From: Paracoccaceae bacterium
Lineage (GTDB): Bacteria; Pseudomonadota; Alphaproteobacteria; Rhodobacterales; Rhodobacteraceae
Direction: 5' to 3'
Length of the DNA: 6,037 nt
Assembly (NCBI GenBank): GCA_015485015.1
Contig: WFUK01000123.1
Span: 1-6,037 of the forward strand
Shown: positions 1 to 6,037 of the stretch, piece by piece
How positions within the stretch are numbered: the first letter of the stretch is position 1
Layout: each line of letters opens with the position of its first letter
Translations under genes and position numbers: made by a program
The notes under the pieces: model-generated
Told to the model about the DNA's origin: nothing
Seen by the model: only the letters and a program-made list of their open reading frames with translations
Databases searched by the model: none

Positions 1-1085
1 ATATTGGAAACCACCGCAAAAATCTCCGGTGTGGTGCGCTGATCGAAGGTCGTAAAGCGCAGCGTGGCGGGCTGGGAGATACGGATCTGATCGATATGCT
101 GGGTCGGAATTTGGGTGCGGATGATCAGCGGCTCGTCTTGTGGAATAATATAGAGAATCGCCTCGGCGGGCTGCACAACGGCCCGCGTGGTATGCACCGC
201 CAGCCCGTATATCACCCCCGAGCGCGGCGCGCGCAGGGTCAGCCGGTCCAGCACTTCGAGCAAGGATAGCCGGGTTTGGCGCAGTTCGATCTCGCGGGAT
301 TGCAGCTCCCGCAGCGCGCCAATGGCCTTTTCGCGCAGGCTGGTGGCCAGCTTCAGGCGCTCGATCCCGATCTCGGCGATTCGCGCCCGGGATTGCGCTA
401 TTTCAGCCGTAATAGCACCAATCCGCCCGCCCATCGCCGCCACCTCGCGGCGCAGCGCCGATACGCGGCTCGCTTGGGTCAGCCCGCTGGTCAGCAGCGC
501 TTGCTGGTCTTCCAGCTCAATTATCAGCAGGTCAGATTGTTCGTTTAGCGAGGCCAGCTGCGCCTCCGAGCCTTCGATCTGGTTTTCGATCTGCCCGGCC
601 CGCTCGTCCCATTGCGAAAGCTCCTCCGCCAAGGAGGCCCGCCGCGCAGAAAATAGCGAGCGTTGCCCCAGCATTAGCTCCTCTACCTTGGGCAATTTCT
701 GCGCTATTTCCACCAGCTCGGCCCCGAAGGTGATCTCATCCGCGCCGTCCCGCTCCGCCAGCAGCCTTGCCTTTTGCCCCAGCAGCTCGAATAGCTGGCC
801 CTCGGTGATCGCCAGTTCGCTTTCCGTCAGCACCGAATCAAAGCGCAAAAGCACCTCTCCAGCCGCGACCCGCTGCCCGTCTTCCACCAGAATTTCGCCC
901 ACAACCCCGCCTTGGGGATGCTGCACAATCTGGCGATTGCTTTCAACCTCGACCCGACCGGAGGTCACAATCGCCCCCGCGATTTCGGTGGAGACCGACC
1001 AATAAAACAAACCGCCAAGCAGGCCCAGCAGCGCCACCATGCCCAGCGTCACATAGCGCCCTGTGGCCCATTGTTGCGTCGCCAT
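1..1085 (-). CDS. HlyD/PrtE-family type I secretion membrane fusion protein (3' end cut off by window edge)
   Basis: This is the periplasmic adaptor of a type I secretion system, linking the inner-membrane ABC transporter to a TolC-type outer-membrane channel. Translation from the ATG at 1085-1083 gives 361 residues without a stop before the window ends; family members usually run to about 430-450, so roughly the last 70-90 are missing. Seen: a short cytoplasmic start, one membrane segment at about residues 12-31, then a first lipoyl-like half (about 42-83, with QIVQHPQGGVVGEILVEDG). A long charged helical region (about 87-275) is typical of the coiled-coil hairpin. The second lipoyl half and start of the beta-barrel follow (about 281-361, with LRAPRSGVIYGLAVHT). 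The start overlaps the stop of the ABC transporter gene by 1 nt (TAATG) and has a strong AAAGGAGG ribosome site 6 nt upstream, so the two proteins should be translated together. The family is sure; the secreted substrate is unknown. Confidence 0.93.
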   Translation of the reverse strand, partial: MATQQWATGRYVTLGMVALLGLLGGLFYWSVSTEIAGAIVTSGRVEVESNRQIVQHPQGGVVGEILVEDGQRVAAGEVLLRFDSVLTESELAITEGQLFELLGQKARLLAERDGADEITFGAELVEIAQKLPKVEELMLGQRSLFSARRASLAEELSQWDERAGQIENQIEGSEAQLASLNEQSDLLIIELEDQQALLTSGLTQASRVSALRREVAAMGGRIGAITAEIAQSRARIAEIGIERLKLATSLREKAIGALRELQSREIELRQTRLSLLEVLDRLTLRAPRSGVIYGLAVHTTRAVVQPAEAILYIIPQDEPLIIRTQIPTQHIDQIRISQPATLRFTTFDQRTTPEIFAVVSN

Positions 1086-2821
1086 TATGCGCCTCCTTTC
1101 GGTGCCATCTCGCCGGCAATCGTCTGGTAATTCTGGGTCAGCGCGCGGACAACCTCGTCTCTCGGGCCGAATTTAACGGCGACCCCGTCTGCCAAGGCCA
1201 GCGCCAGATCACATTCGGCAATGCCCGAGGGCCGATGCGCCATCACCACCACCGCGCCGCCCTTGGCCCGAAAGGCGCGGATCGCCGTATCCAGCGCCAG
1301 GCCACCATGGGAATCAAGGTTGGAGTTGGGTTCGTCCAGCACCAGCAATACCGGATCATCAAACAGCGCCCGCGCCAGCCCGATGCGTTGCTTTTGCCCG
1401 CCCGACAGCCGCGCGCCGCCGTTGATTTTGGTATCATAGCCTTCGGGCAGCTTCAAAATCATCTCATGTGCATCAGCCATTTTCGCCGCCGCAATCACCT
1501 TTTCCGCATCCGGCGCCGCCGCAAGCCGCGCGATATTTTCCGAAATCGTGCCATCAAACAGCGCCACATCTTGCGGCAGATAGCCGATATACCGCCCCAG
1601 TTCGGCGGGGTTATACTGATCCAAAGCCGCGCCATCGAGCCGGATTTTGCCCGAAACCGGGGGCCAGATGCCGGTCAGCACCCGCGCCAAGGTCGATTTC
1701 CCCGAGGCGCTCTCTCCGATCACCGCCAGCGCCTGCCCTGGTTCCACCCGAAAGGACACCATGCGCAGGGTCGCGGTATTTTCGCCGGGCGGCACAACGG
1801 TAACCTTGGATAGATCGAGAAAGGCTTTCGGGCGCGGCAGCGCGGTGCGCGGTTCCGGCGCGGGCATGGTGCCCAGCATAAAGGCCAATGATTTGCGCCC
1901 CTGGCGCGCGCGCTGCACCAAAGACCATTGCCCGATCGCCTGCTCGACCGGTGCCAAAGCCCGCCCCATCAGGATAGAGCCTGCGATCATCGCCCCTGCC
2001 GTCATTTCATTTTGCAGCACCAGCCACGCCCCGAGCGCCAGCATCGCGCTTTGCAAAAACAGCCGCAGGGTTTTGGTGAGGGTGGTAAAAAGACCGGTGC
2101 GATGCGCCGCACGGGTGCTGGTGATCAGCGCCGCCTCGCGCGCCCCCGCCCATTTGGCCAATGCTGCATCCTGCATCCCCAGCCCATGCACCACCTCGGA
2201 CTGGGTGCGGAAATTCTCGGATAGTGCTTGCGAGATCGCGCTATCCCGTGCGGCCTCCAGCACGGGGCGGCGGGTGGTGTATTGGTTGATGATCGTAATA
2301 ACCACCAAAAGCACCCCGCCCCCGAGCGCCAGCCAGCCCAGCATCGGATGGAAAATGAAAATCGCACCAATAAAAATCGGGGTCCATGGTAGATCAAATA
2401 CCGCAAAAAGCGCGGGCGAGGCCAGCAATCGCTGGATCGATTCCAGATCCTGCAATCCGGAATCAGGGCGCGCCCGCGCATCCGCTGCCACCGCGCGCTT
2501 TAGGGTGGCGGCAAATACCCGCTCATCCAGCGTGGATTGAAATCCCGCGCCGATTTGCGCCGCAATCCGGCCACGGGCGAAATCCAGGATCCCCATAATG
2601 CCATAGAGCAAAACCACCAGAACGAGCAGCGCCAGCAAGGTCTCTTCCGAGCGGGAACCCAGCACCCTATCATAGATTTGCAGCATAAAAAGCGGGCCGG
2701 TAAGCATCAGCAAATTGGTAAATACGCTAAAAATCCCAACGGAAAGAATCGCAGCCTTCCAGCGCCGCAAAATGGTCGAAATTTCGTGATTTCCAACTTT
2801 GATAAACCGGTCTTGATCCAT
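1085..2821 (-). CDS. Type I secretion system permease/ATPase, PrtD family
   Basis: A 578-residue fused ABC exporter half-transporter, the inner-membrane energy source of type I secretion; it would act as a dimer. The N-terminal half is a type 1 exporter membrane domain with hydrophobic segments at about residues 23-47, 61-79, 139-157, 161-178 and 253-285. There is no N-terminal C39 peptidase or C39-like domain, which fits the PrtD branch (exporters of RTX proteases, lipases and S-layer-like proteins) rather than HlyB. The ATPase half is intact: Walker A GESASGKST (369-377, K375), Q-loop Q417 in YLPQDVALFDGT, signature LSGGQ (472-476), Walker B with D496 and E497, D-loop SNLD (500-503) and H-loop H529. 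Length is normal for the family. The ATG at 2821-2819 has GAGG 7 nt upstream. It is the first gene of the minus-strand pair and is divergent from mlaA. PrtD-type function is family knowledge; no substrate gene is visible. Confidence 0.95.
   Translation of the reverse strand: MDQDRFIKVGNHEISTILRRWKAAILSVGIFSVFTNLLMLTGPLFMLQIYDRVLGSRSEETLLALLVLVVLLYGIMGILDFARGRIAAQIGAGFQSTLDERVFAATLKRAVAADARARPDSGLQDLESIQRLLASPALFAVFDLPWTPIFIGAIFIFHPMLGWLALGGGVLLVVITIINQYTTRRPVLEAARDSAISQALSENFRTQSEVVHGLGMQDAALAKWAGAREAALITSTRAAHRTGLFTTLTKTLRLFLQSAMLALGAWLVLQNEMTAGAMIAGSILMGRALAPVEQAIGQWSLVQRARQGRKSLAFMLGTMPAPEPRTALPRPKAFLDLSKVTVVPPGENTATLRMVSFRVEPGQALAVIGESASGKSTLARVLTGIWPPVSGKIRLDGAALDQYNPAELGRYIGYLPQDVALFDGTISENIARLAAAPDAEKVIAAAKMADAHEMILKLPEGYDTKINGGARLSGGQKQRIGLARALFDDPVLLVLDEPNSNLDSHGGLALDTAIRAFRAKGGAVVVMAHRPSGIAECDLALALADGVAVKFGPRDEVVRALTQNYQTIAGEMAPKGGA
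1092..1099 (-). promoter_or_regulatory. Ribosome binding site for the HlyD-family gene
   Basis: On the minus strand the sequence reads AAAGGAGG, 6 nt before the ATG at 1085. It lies inside the end of the ABC transporter gene and fixes the start of the fusion protein gene within the TAATG stop/start overlap. Confidence 0.8.
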
Positions 2822-2966
2822 GCCTTAGCCTCGAACGTGGGGGGCAAAACGGTGAACCGCGTGCTTGCCTAGAAATTTTGCCTTTCCGGCACCTGCTACC
2901 TTCTGGTAACATCATCCGGATAACATTAAAACGATCTAATAAATTATTCGATTACGGTATTCAGGT
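2822..2966. promoter_or_regulatory. Divergent intergenic region between the secretion genes and mlaA
   Basis: This 145-bp gap separates two divergently transcribed units, so promoters for both should lie in or near it. The right half (about 2920-2966) is clearly AT-richer than the flanking genes, as expected for a promoter. I could not pick a convincing -35/-10 pair for either strand. Candidate AT-rich -10-like stretches are TAATAAAT at 2937-2944 for the plus strand and TAATGT at 2929-2924 for the minus strand. The ABC gene has GAGG (minus strand, 2832-2829) as ribosome site. The mlaA start has only a weak upstream match (ACGG at 2954-2957, 9 nt before the ATG; the AGG at 2963-2965 is too close). 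Confidence 0.55.
2934..2952. repeat. Imperfect 19-bp palindrome just upstream of mlaA
   Basis: The sequence ATCTAATAAATTATTCGAT pairs with its own complement around the central A at 2943: AATAA/TTATT, one mismatched pair, then ATC/GAT. It ends 14 bp before the mlaA ATG, where an operator or a promoter element could lie. AT-rich DNA gives such palindromes by chance fairly often, so binding-site status is only a possibility. Confidence 0.3.
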
Positions 2967-3713
2967 ATGAACACAAAAAATAAAATATTCAACTGGTTGA
3001 TTAGAGCGGGTCTTGTGCTATCTCTCGGCGCGTGTGCCGGTGCGCAGAATTTGGCACCCGACGAGATATATGATCCGTTCGAAAGCACCAATCGCAGCAT
3101 TCACGCCTTTAACAAGCTGGTGGATACCGCCGTGCTTTCGCCGGTTTCGGAGGTGTATGGCACGGTGGTGCCCGAAGAATTGCGCACGGTTGTGGATAAT
3201 ACCGCGCGCAATTTTGGCCAGCCCAATGCCTTTATTAACCATATTTTACAAGGGAATGGCGATGGTGCCAGCGATACGCTCGCACGATTCCTGATCAATT
3301 CCACCATTGGCCTTGCCGGATTATTTGATCCCGCCGCCGAAATGGGCATATTTGATGCGCCTACCGATTTCGGGGAGACGCTTGCGGTATGGGGCGTGGC
3401 CGAGGGGCCTTATCTGGAGCTGCCGATCATGGGACCAAGCACGGTGCGAGGCACTATCGGTATTGCCGTTGATCTGGCGATAGATCCGCTGAATTACCTG
3501 ATAACCCGCGAGCAGGCCTATTACTTATTGGCCCTTAGAGGGGTTAATCTGGTGGGCAAACGCAACGCTTATGACGACCTGATCAACGTGTTGCTTTACG
3601 AATCAGCCGATAGCTATGCCGCCCAGCGGTTATCCTATATGCAAAATAAACGCTTCGCCGTGCAGGGCGAAACCGCGATTGACGATCTGGAGGATCCATA
3701 TGCCTTTGAATAA
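2967..3713 (+). CDS. mlaA: MlaA (VacJ) outer-membrane lipoprotein of the phospholipid transport system
   Basis: MlaA sits in the outer membrane and removes mislocalised phospholipids from the outer leaflet, passing them to MlaC (role known from E. coli). The 248-residue product matches the usual length of about 250. It starts with a short basic segment and a hydrophobic stretch ending in the lipobox LGAC, giving lipidated Cys23; the next residue is Ala, not Asp, which agrees with outer-membrane sorting by the enterobacterial +2 rule. Family signatures in order: DPFESTNRSIHAFN (36-49), PNAFINHILQGN (86-97), LINSTIGLAGLFDPA (109-123), DFGETL (134-139) and GPYLELPIMGPSTVRG (147-162). The C-terminus is acidic. 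The ATG at 2967 is chosen because it places the lipobox at the right distance. The first codons are AT-rich and the ribosome site is weak. It is the first gene of the plus-strand group, and its end overlaps mlaC by 14 nt. Confidence 0.95.
   Translation: MNTKNKIFNWLIRAGLVLSLGACAGAQNLAPDEIYDPFESTNRSIHAFNKLVDTAVLSPVSEVYGTVVPEELRTVVDNTARNFGQPNAFINHILQGNGDGASDTLARFLINSTIGLAGLFDPAAEMGIFDAPTDFGETLAVWGVAEGPYLELPIMGPSTVRGTIGIAVDLAIDPLNYLITREQAYYLLALRGVNLVGKRNAYDDLINVLLYESADSYAAQRLSYMQNKRFAVQGETAIDDLEDPYAFE
3689..3693 (+). promoter_or_regulatory. Ribosome binding site for mlaC
   Basis: GGAGG lies 6 nt before the ATG at 3700, inside the last codons of mlaA. It decides the mlaC start: an in-frame upstream ATG at 3616 would add 28 residues encoded within mlaA and bury the signal peptide. 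Confidence 0.8.
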
Positions 3714-4296
3714 GCCCAGCCGCCGCTTGGTAATTGCCGGTGCTGCCGCCTTTATGCTGCCGATTTCGGGCCGCGCGCTCACCCCGGCCGATGCGCAATC
3801 CTACGTGCAGCAGGTTGTGGATGTGTTTTTCGGCATTCTGGCCTCGGGTGCCAGCGAAGCCACGATATTAACCCGCTTTGAGCGCGAATTCACCGGATAT
3901 ACCGATGTGGACGTGATCGCCCGCACCGTGCTTGGCCCGCCTTATCGCAGCTTGAACAACCGGCAAAAACGCGATTTCACCAGCGCCTTTGGCCGCTATC
4001 TGGCGCGCAAATACGGCCGGCAAATGATGCAATACGGCAATGCAGAGATCACCATCACCCGCGCGCAAGACGCTGGCAGGAAGGGTATTCTGGTCAGCAC
4101 GCAGGTCCGCAATCGGGGCCAATCCCCGTTCTTGCTTCAATGGCAGGTGTCGGACGGCTCGGGCCAGACCAAGCTGATCAATCTGATCATCGAAGGTATC
4201 TCCCTGCTCACCACCGAACGCGGGGAAATTCGAAATCTGCTGGACGCGCGCGGTGGCGATGTCTCGGCCCTGACCGCATATCTATCCACACAATAG
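3700..4296 (+). CDS. mlaC: MlaC-family periplasmic phospholipid-binding protein
   Basis: MlaC shuttles phospholipids through the periplasm between MlaA in the outer membrane and the MlaFEDB complex in the inner membrane (known from E. coli). From the ATG at 3700 the product has 198 residues, close to the family's roughly 200-210. The N-terminus is a signal peptide: basic PSRR (6-9), hydrophobic LVIAGAAAFMLPI (10-22) and a likely cleavage after Ala26. The twin arginines R8-R9 allow a Tat reading, but Sec is equally possible. Family features are VIARTVLGPPYR (72-83), followed by the helical QKRDFTSAFGRYLARKYG (89-106), and the late segment NLIIEGISLLTTERGEI (161-177), which resembles the conserved MlaC core near the C-terminus. 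It overlaps mlaA by 14 nt, so the two are probably co-translated. MlaFEDB is not encoded in this window. Confidence 0.9.
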   Translation: MPLNKPSRRLVIAGAAAFMLPISGRALTPADAQSYVQQVVDVFFGILASGASEATILTRFEREFTGYTDVDVIARTVLGPPYRSLNNRQKRDFTSAFGRYLARKYGRQMMQYGNAEITITRAQDAGRKGILVSTQVRNRGQSPFLLQWQVSDGSGQTKLINLIIEGISLLTTERGEIRNLLDARGGDVSALTAYLSTQ

Positions 4297-4306
4297 CACC
4301 GGTGCG

Positions 4307-6028
4307 ATGCGCCTCGTTACCTATACCCTGATCTTGCTGACCTTCGCGGCGGGGCTGGTTTTTGCCGTGTGGCAGCTATCCTACCGCGAGGCGCTTTCGC
4401 AGCTATCCACCGCCGCCGAAGCGCGGCTTTCGCTGGCCGCAGATCGTCTGGTCGGGCGGCTGGAGCGCTACCGCGTGCTGCCGGTGATTCTGGCGCGCGA
4501 TGCGGCCTTTCTGGACGCCCTCGCGCAGGACAGCCCGAGCCGCCTCAACCCGCGCCTGCGCCAATTGGCAGACCTTAGCCGCTCGCTCAATATTTCACTG
4601 GTGGACCCTTCCGGCAGGGTGATCGCGGATTCCGCCTATAATACCCAGCAAAGCTATCTGGGGAAAAACCTCGCAAACCGGCCTGATTTTATGCGCGCCA
4701 TGAACGGGGCGCTCGGATTTTACCACCTGCAAGAACGCATAGACACCCCGCGCGGCTTTACCTTTGCCAGCCCGGTGCGGGATGCGGGCGGGGTTATTCG
4801 CGGCGCGATTGTGGTAAAGGCCGATCTGGAAAATCTGGAATTGCTCTGGCGCGGCGATCCCGAAACCGTGTTTTTTGCCGATGAAAATAACGTGATTTTT
4901 ATCTCCAACCGCTCGGAGCTGCTTTTCACCCAAATCGGATCGCCGCCCGAGAAAACCGCGCTGGCGCGCTATGGCAATCAAAGCCTGGCGCCATTTCCCG
5001 ATCCTCGCGCCTCACAGCGCTATGGTCACACGATCTGGCATGCCGATGGCGATCCAAAGCTACCGGTTGAGGCGCTGCTCAAAACCCAACCCCTGCCGAT
5101 CATTGGCATGAATGCCTATATCTTGTCAGATCTGCGCCCCGCGATTGAGGCGGCACGGCTGCGCGCCATGCTGGTAGCGGCGCTATTGGCGCTGTTCGGG
5201 GCCATTTTGGCGGCACTTCATATCCGCCGCTCGGCGCTGGCGCGCGAGCTGGCGCTGCGCAGCGAGGCCAATGCCGAGCTTGAGGCACGGGTGGAAAAGC
5301 GCACCGCTCAATTGCAACGCGCCCGCGATGATCTGGTGCAGGCCGATAAGCTATCCGCGCTCGGGCAGATGGCGGCGGGCATTAGCCATGAATTAAACCA
5401 GCCCCTCGCCGCGATCCGCTCGTTTTCCGAAAATGCTCAGGTATTTCTGGCGCGCGGACAGGGGGAAAAGGCGAGCCAGAATCTCGGGCGCATTGCGGAT
5501 TTAACCGGTCGGATGTCCCGGATCATCAAAAACCTGCGGGCCTTTTCGCGCAAAGAAGGCGAGCCGACCGGAGATGTGGCGCTGGGCAAGGTTATCGAAG
5601 ACACGCTGGAAATTGCGGGGGCGAGGCTGCGCAGCGAAAATGTGACGGTGAATTGGCAACGGCCAGCGCAGGAAATTGTCGCGCTCGGCGGGGCGGTGCG
5701 CTTGCAACAGGTGGTGCTGAATCTGATCTCGAATGCGGTGGATGCGATGGCGGAAACCCCGGCGAAGCGGATCGAAATCGGCCTGCATGAAGACCAAACC
5801 CATGCCCGCATCGTGCTGCGCGATACCGGCCCCGGGCTAGAGGCCGAAGAAAAGATATTCGAGCCATTTTACACCACCAAAACCATGGGAAAAACCGATG
5901 GCATGGGGCTGGGCCTTTCGATATCTTACGGCATTGTGCAAAGCTTTGGCGGCGATATAAAAGGGGAGAACCACGCCGATGGCGGCGCGGTATTTGCGAT
6001 CACATTACCCAAAGGAGACCCCCTATGA
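4307..6028 (+). CDS. DctB-like membrane sensor histidine kinase
   Basis: A 573-residue two-component sensor kinase. The first membrane segment is at about residues 4-24. A periplasmic region of about 255 residues follows, resembling the double-Cache sensor of DctB (ERYRVLPVILARD at 53-65, SYLGKNLANRPDFMRAM at 116-132, FTFASPVRDAGG at 151-162). The second membrane segment is at about 287-306, then a coiled coil (about 307-345) runs straight into the kinase core without a PAS domain. The core is complete: H-box SHELNQP with His361, N-box with N472 and N476 in LNLISNAVDA, G1 DTGPG (506-510), F-box FEPF (518-521) and G2 GMGLGLS (532-538). This is the NtrB/DctB-type (HPK4) arrangement, which usually partners with NtrC-family, sigma-54-dependent regulators. 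It starts 10 nt after mlaC with no clear ribosome site. No other usable in-frame start exists after the upstream stop at 4271-4273. The ligand is unknown; C4-dicarboxylate sensing should not be assumed. Confidence 0.93.
   Translation: MRLVTYTLILLTFAAGLVFAVWQLSYREALSQLSTAAEARLSLAADRLVGRLERYRVLPVILARDAAFLDALAQDSPSRLNPRLRQLADLSRSLNISLVDPSGRVIADSAYNTQQSYLGKNLANRPDFMRAMNGALGFYHLQERIDTPRGFTFASPVRDAGGVIRGAIVVKADLENLELLWRGDPETVFFADENNVIFISNRSELLFTQIGSPPEKTALARYGNQSLAPFPDPRASQRYGHTIWHADGDPKLPVEALLKTQPLPIIGMNAYILSDLRPAIEAARLRAMLVAALLALFGAILAALHIRRSALARELALRSEANAELEARVEKRTAQLQRARDDLVQADKLSALGQMAAGISHELNQPLAAIRSFSENAQVFLARGQGEKASQNLGRIADLTGRMSRIIKNLRAFSRKEGEPTGDVALGKVIEDTLEIAGARLRSENVTVNWQRPAQEIVALGGAVRLQQVVLNLISNAVDAMAETPAKRIEIGLHEDQTHARIVLRDTGPGLEAEEKIFEPFYTTKTMGKTDGMGLGLSISYGIVQSFGGDIKGENHADGGAVFAITLPKGDPL
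6011..6018 (+). promoter_or_regulatory. Ribosome binding site for the gene after the kinase
   Basis: AAAGGAGA lies at the end of the kinase gene, with GGAG 7 nt before the ATG at 6025. This strong site supports a real gene starting at the ATGA overlap. Confidence 0.75.
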
Positions 6029-6037
6029 GCCTGAATA
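6025..6037 (+). CDS. Start of next gene, probably the cognate response regulator (cut off by window edge)
   Basis: Only four codons are visible (M-S-L-N). The ATG overlaps the kinase stop in an ATGA junction and has a good ribosome site. Nothing in the visible residues identifies the product. A DctD/NtrC-like response regulator is inferred only because HPK4-type kinases are usually followed by their partner gene in this way. Confidence 0.5.

Noticed and set aside
369..377. Unusual-looking spacing in the glycine-rich Walker A of the ABC transporter (residues 369-377, GESASGKST)
   Set aside because: It fits GxxxxGKS/T, and a similar Ser-Ala-Ser-Gly form is normal in PrtD-type transporters. Start and end here are residue numbers.
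187..1005. A 272-codon plus-strand open frame
   Set aside because: It is antisense to the HlyD-family gene; its Ser/Arg-rich translation has no domain character and is the usual shadow of GC-rich coding DNA.
1647..2540. A 297-codon plus-strand open frame
   Set aside because: It is antisense to the ABC transporter, with biased Ser/Ala/Arg composition and no recognisable motif, while the opposite frame has every ABC motif intact.
2879..2908. Two small hairpins (TGCC-TTTCC-GGCA and TACC-TTCT-GGTA) as a terminator or RNA element
   Set aside because: The stems are only 4 bp, there is no T-run, and the site lies between divergent genes where no transcript needs to end.
2926..2940. CtrA-type site (TTAA-N7-TTAA) upstream of mlaA
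   Set aside because: TTAA at 2926-2929 is followed at the right distance by TAAT, which matches only half of the second half-site.
3616..3699. Upstream in-frame ATG as start of mlaC
   Set aside because: It would add 28 residues lying within mlaA ahead of a clear signal peptide, whereas the ATG at 3700 has GGAGG at ideal spacing.

Overview
The window looks like an ordinary chromosomal segment of an alphaproteobacterium, most likely of the Rhodobacterales/Roseobacter type. The basis is the GC-rich coding sequence, the PrtD/PrtE-like type I secretion pair, and the lipoprotein MlaA - MlaC - DctB-like kinase order. The taxon is inferred, not demonstrated. I see no RNA genes, insertion sequences, CRISPR arrays or phage genes.

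Layout: positions 3-2821 hold a minus-strand pair read from right to left. First comes a complete PrtD-family type I secretion ABC transporter (1085-2821). It is followed, through a 1-nt TAATG overlap, by an HlyD-family membrane fusion protein (1085 down to the left edge, C-terminus missing). Together they form the inner-membrane part of a type I secretion system. Neither the secreted substrate nor the TolC-type outer-membrane channel is in view. Positions 2822-2966 are a 145-bp AT-richer divergent intergenic region that must hold the promoters for both directions. It contains an imperfect 19-bp palindrome and short repeats of unknown meaning.

To the right a plus-strand gene train begins: mlaA (outer-membrane lipoprotein, 2967-3713), mlaC (periplasmic phospholipid carrier, 3700-4296, overlapping mlaA by 14 nt), a DctB-like membrane sensor histidine kinase (4307-6028), and the first codons of another gene (6025 to the right edge) that starts inside the kinase stop codon and is probably its response regulator. 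The tight spacing suggests one transcript.

Functionally, MlaA and MlaC are the outer-membrane and periplasmic parts of the Mla system, which moves mislocalised phospholipids between outer and inner membrane. The inner-membrane MlaFEDB complex is not encoded here and is presumably elsewhere. The most notable point is the tight linkage of this lipid-transport pair to a two-component system with a periplasmic sensor domain. I found no convincing evidence of a wholly new system; the findings are modest and marked as such.
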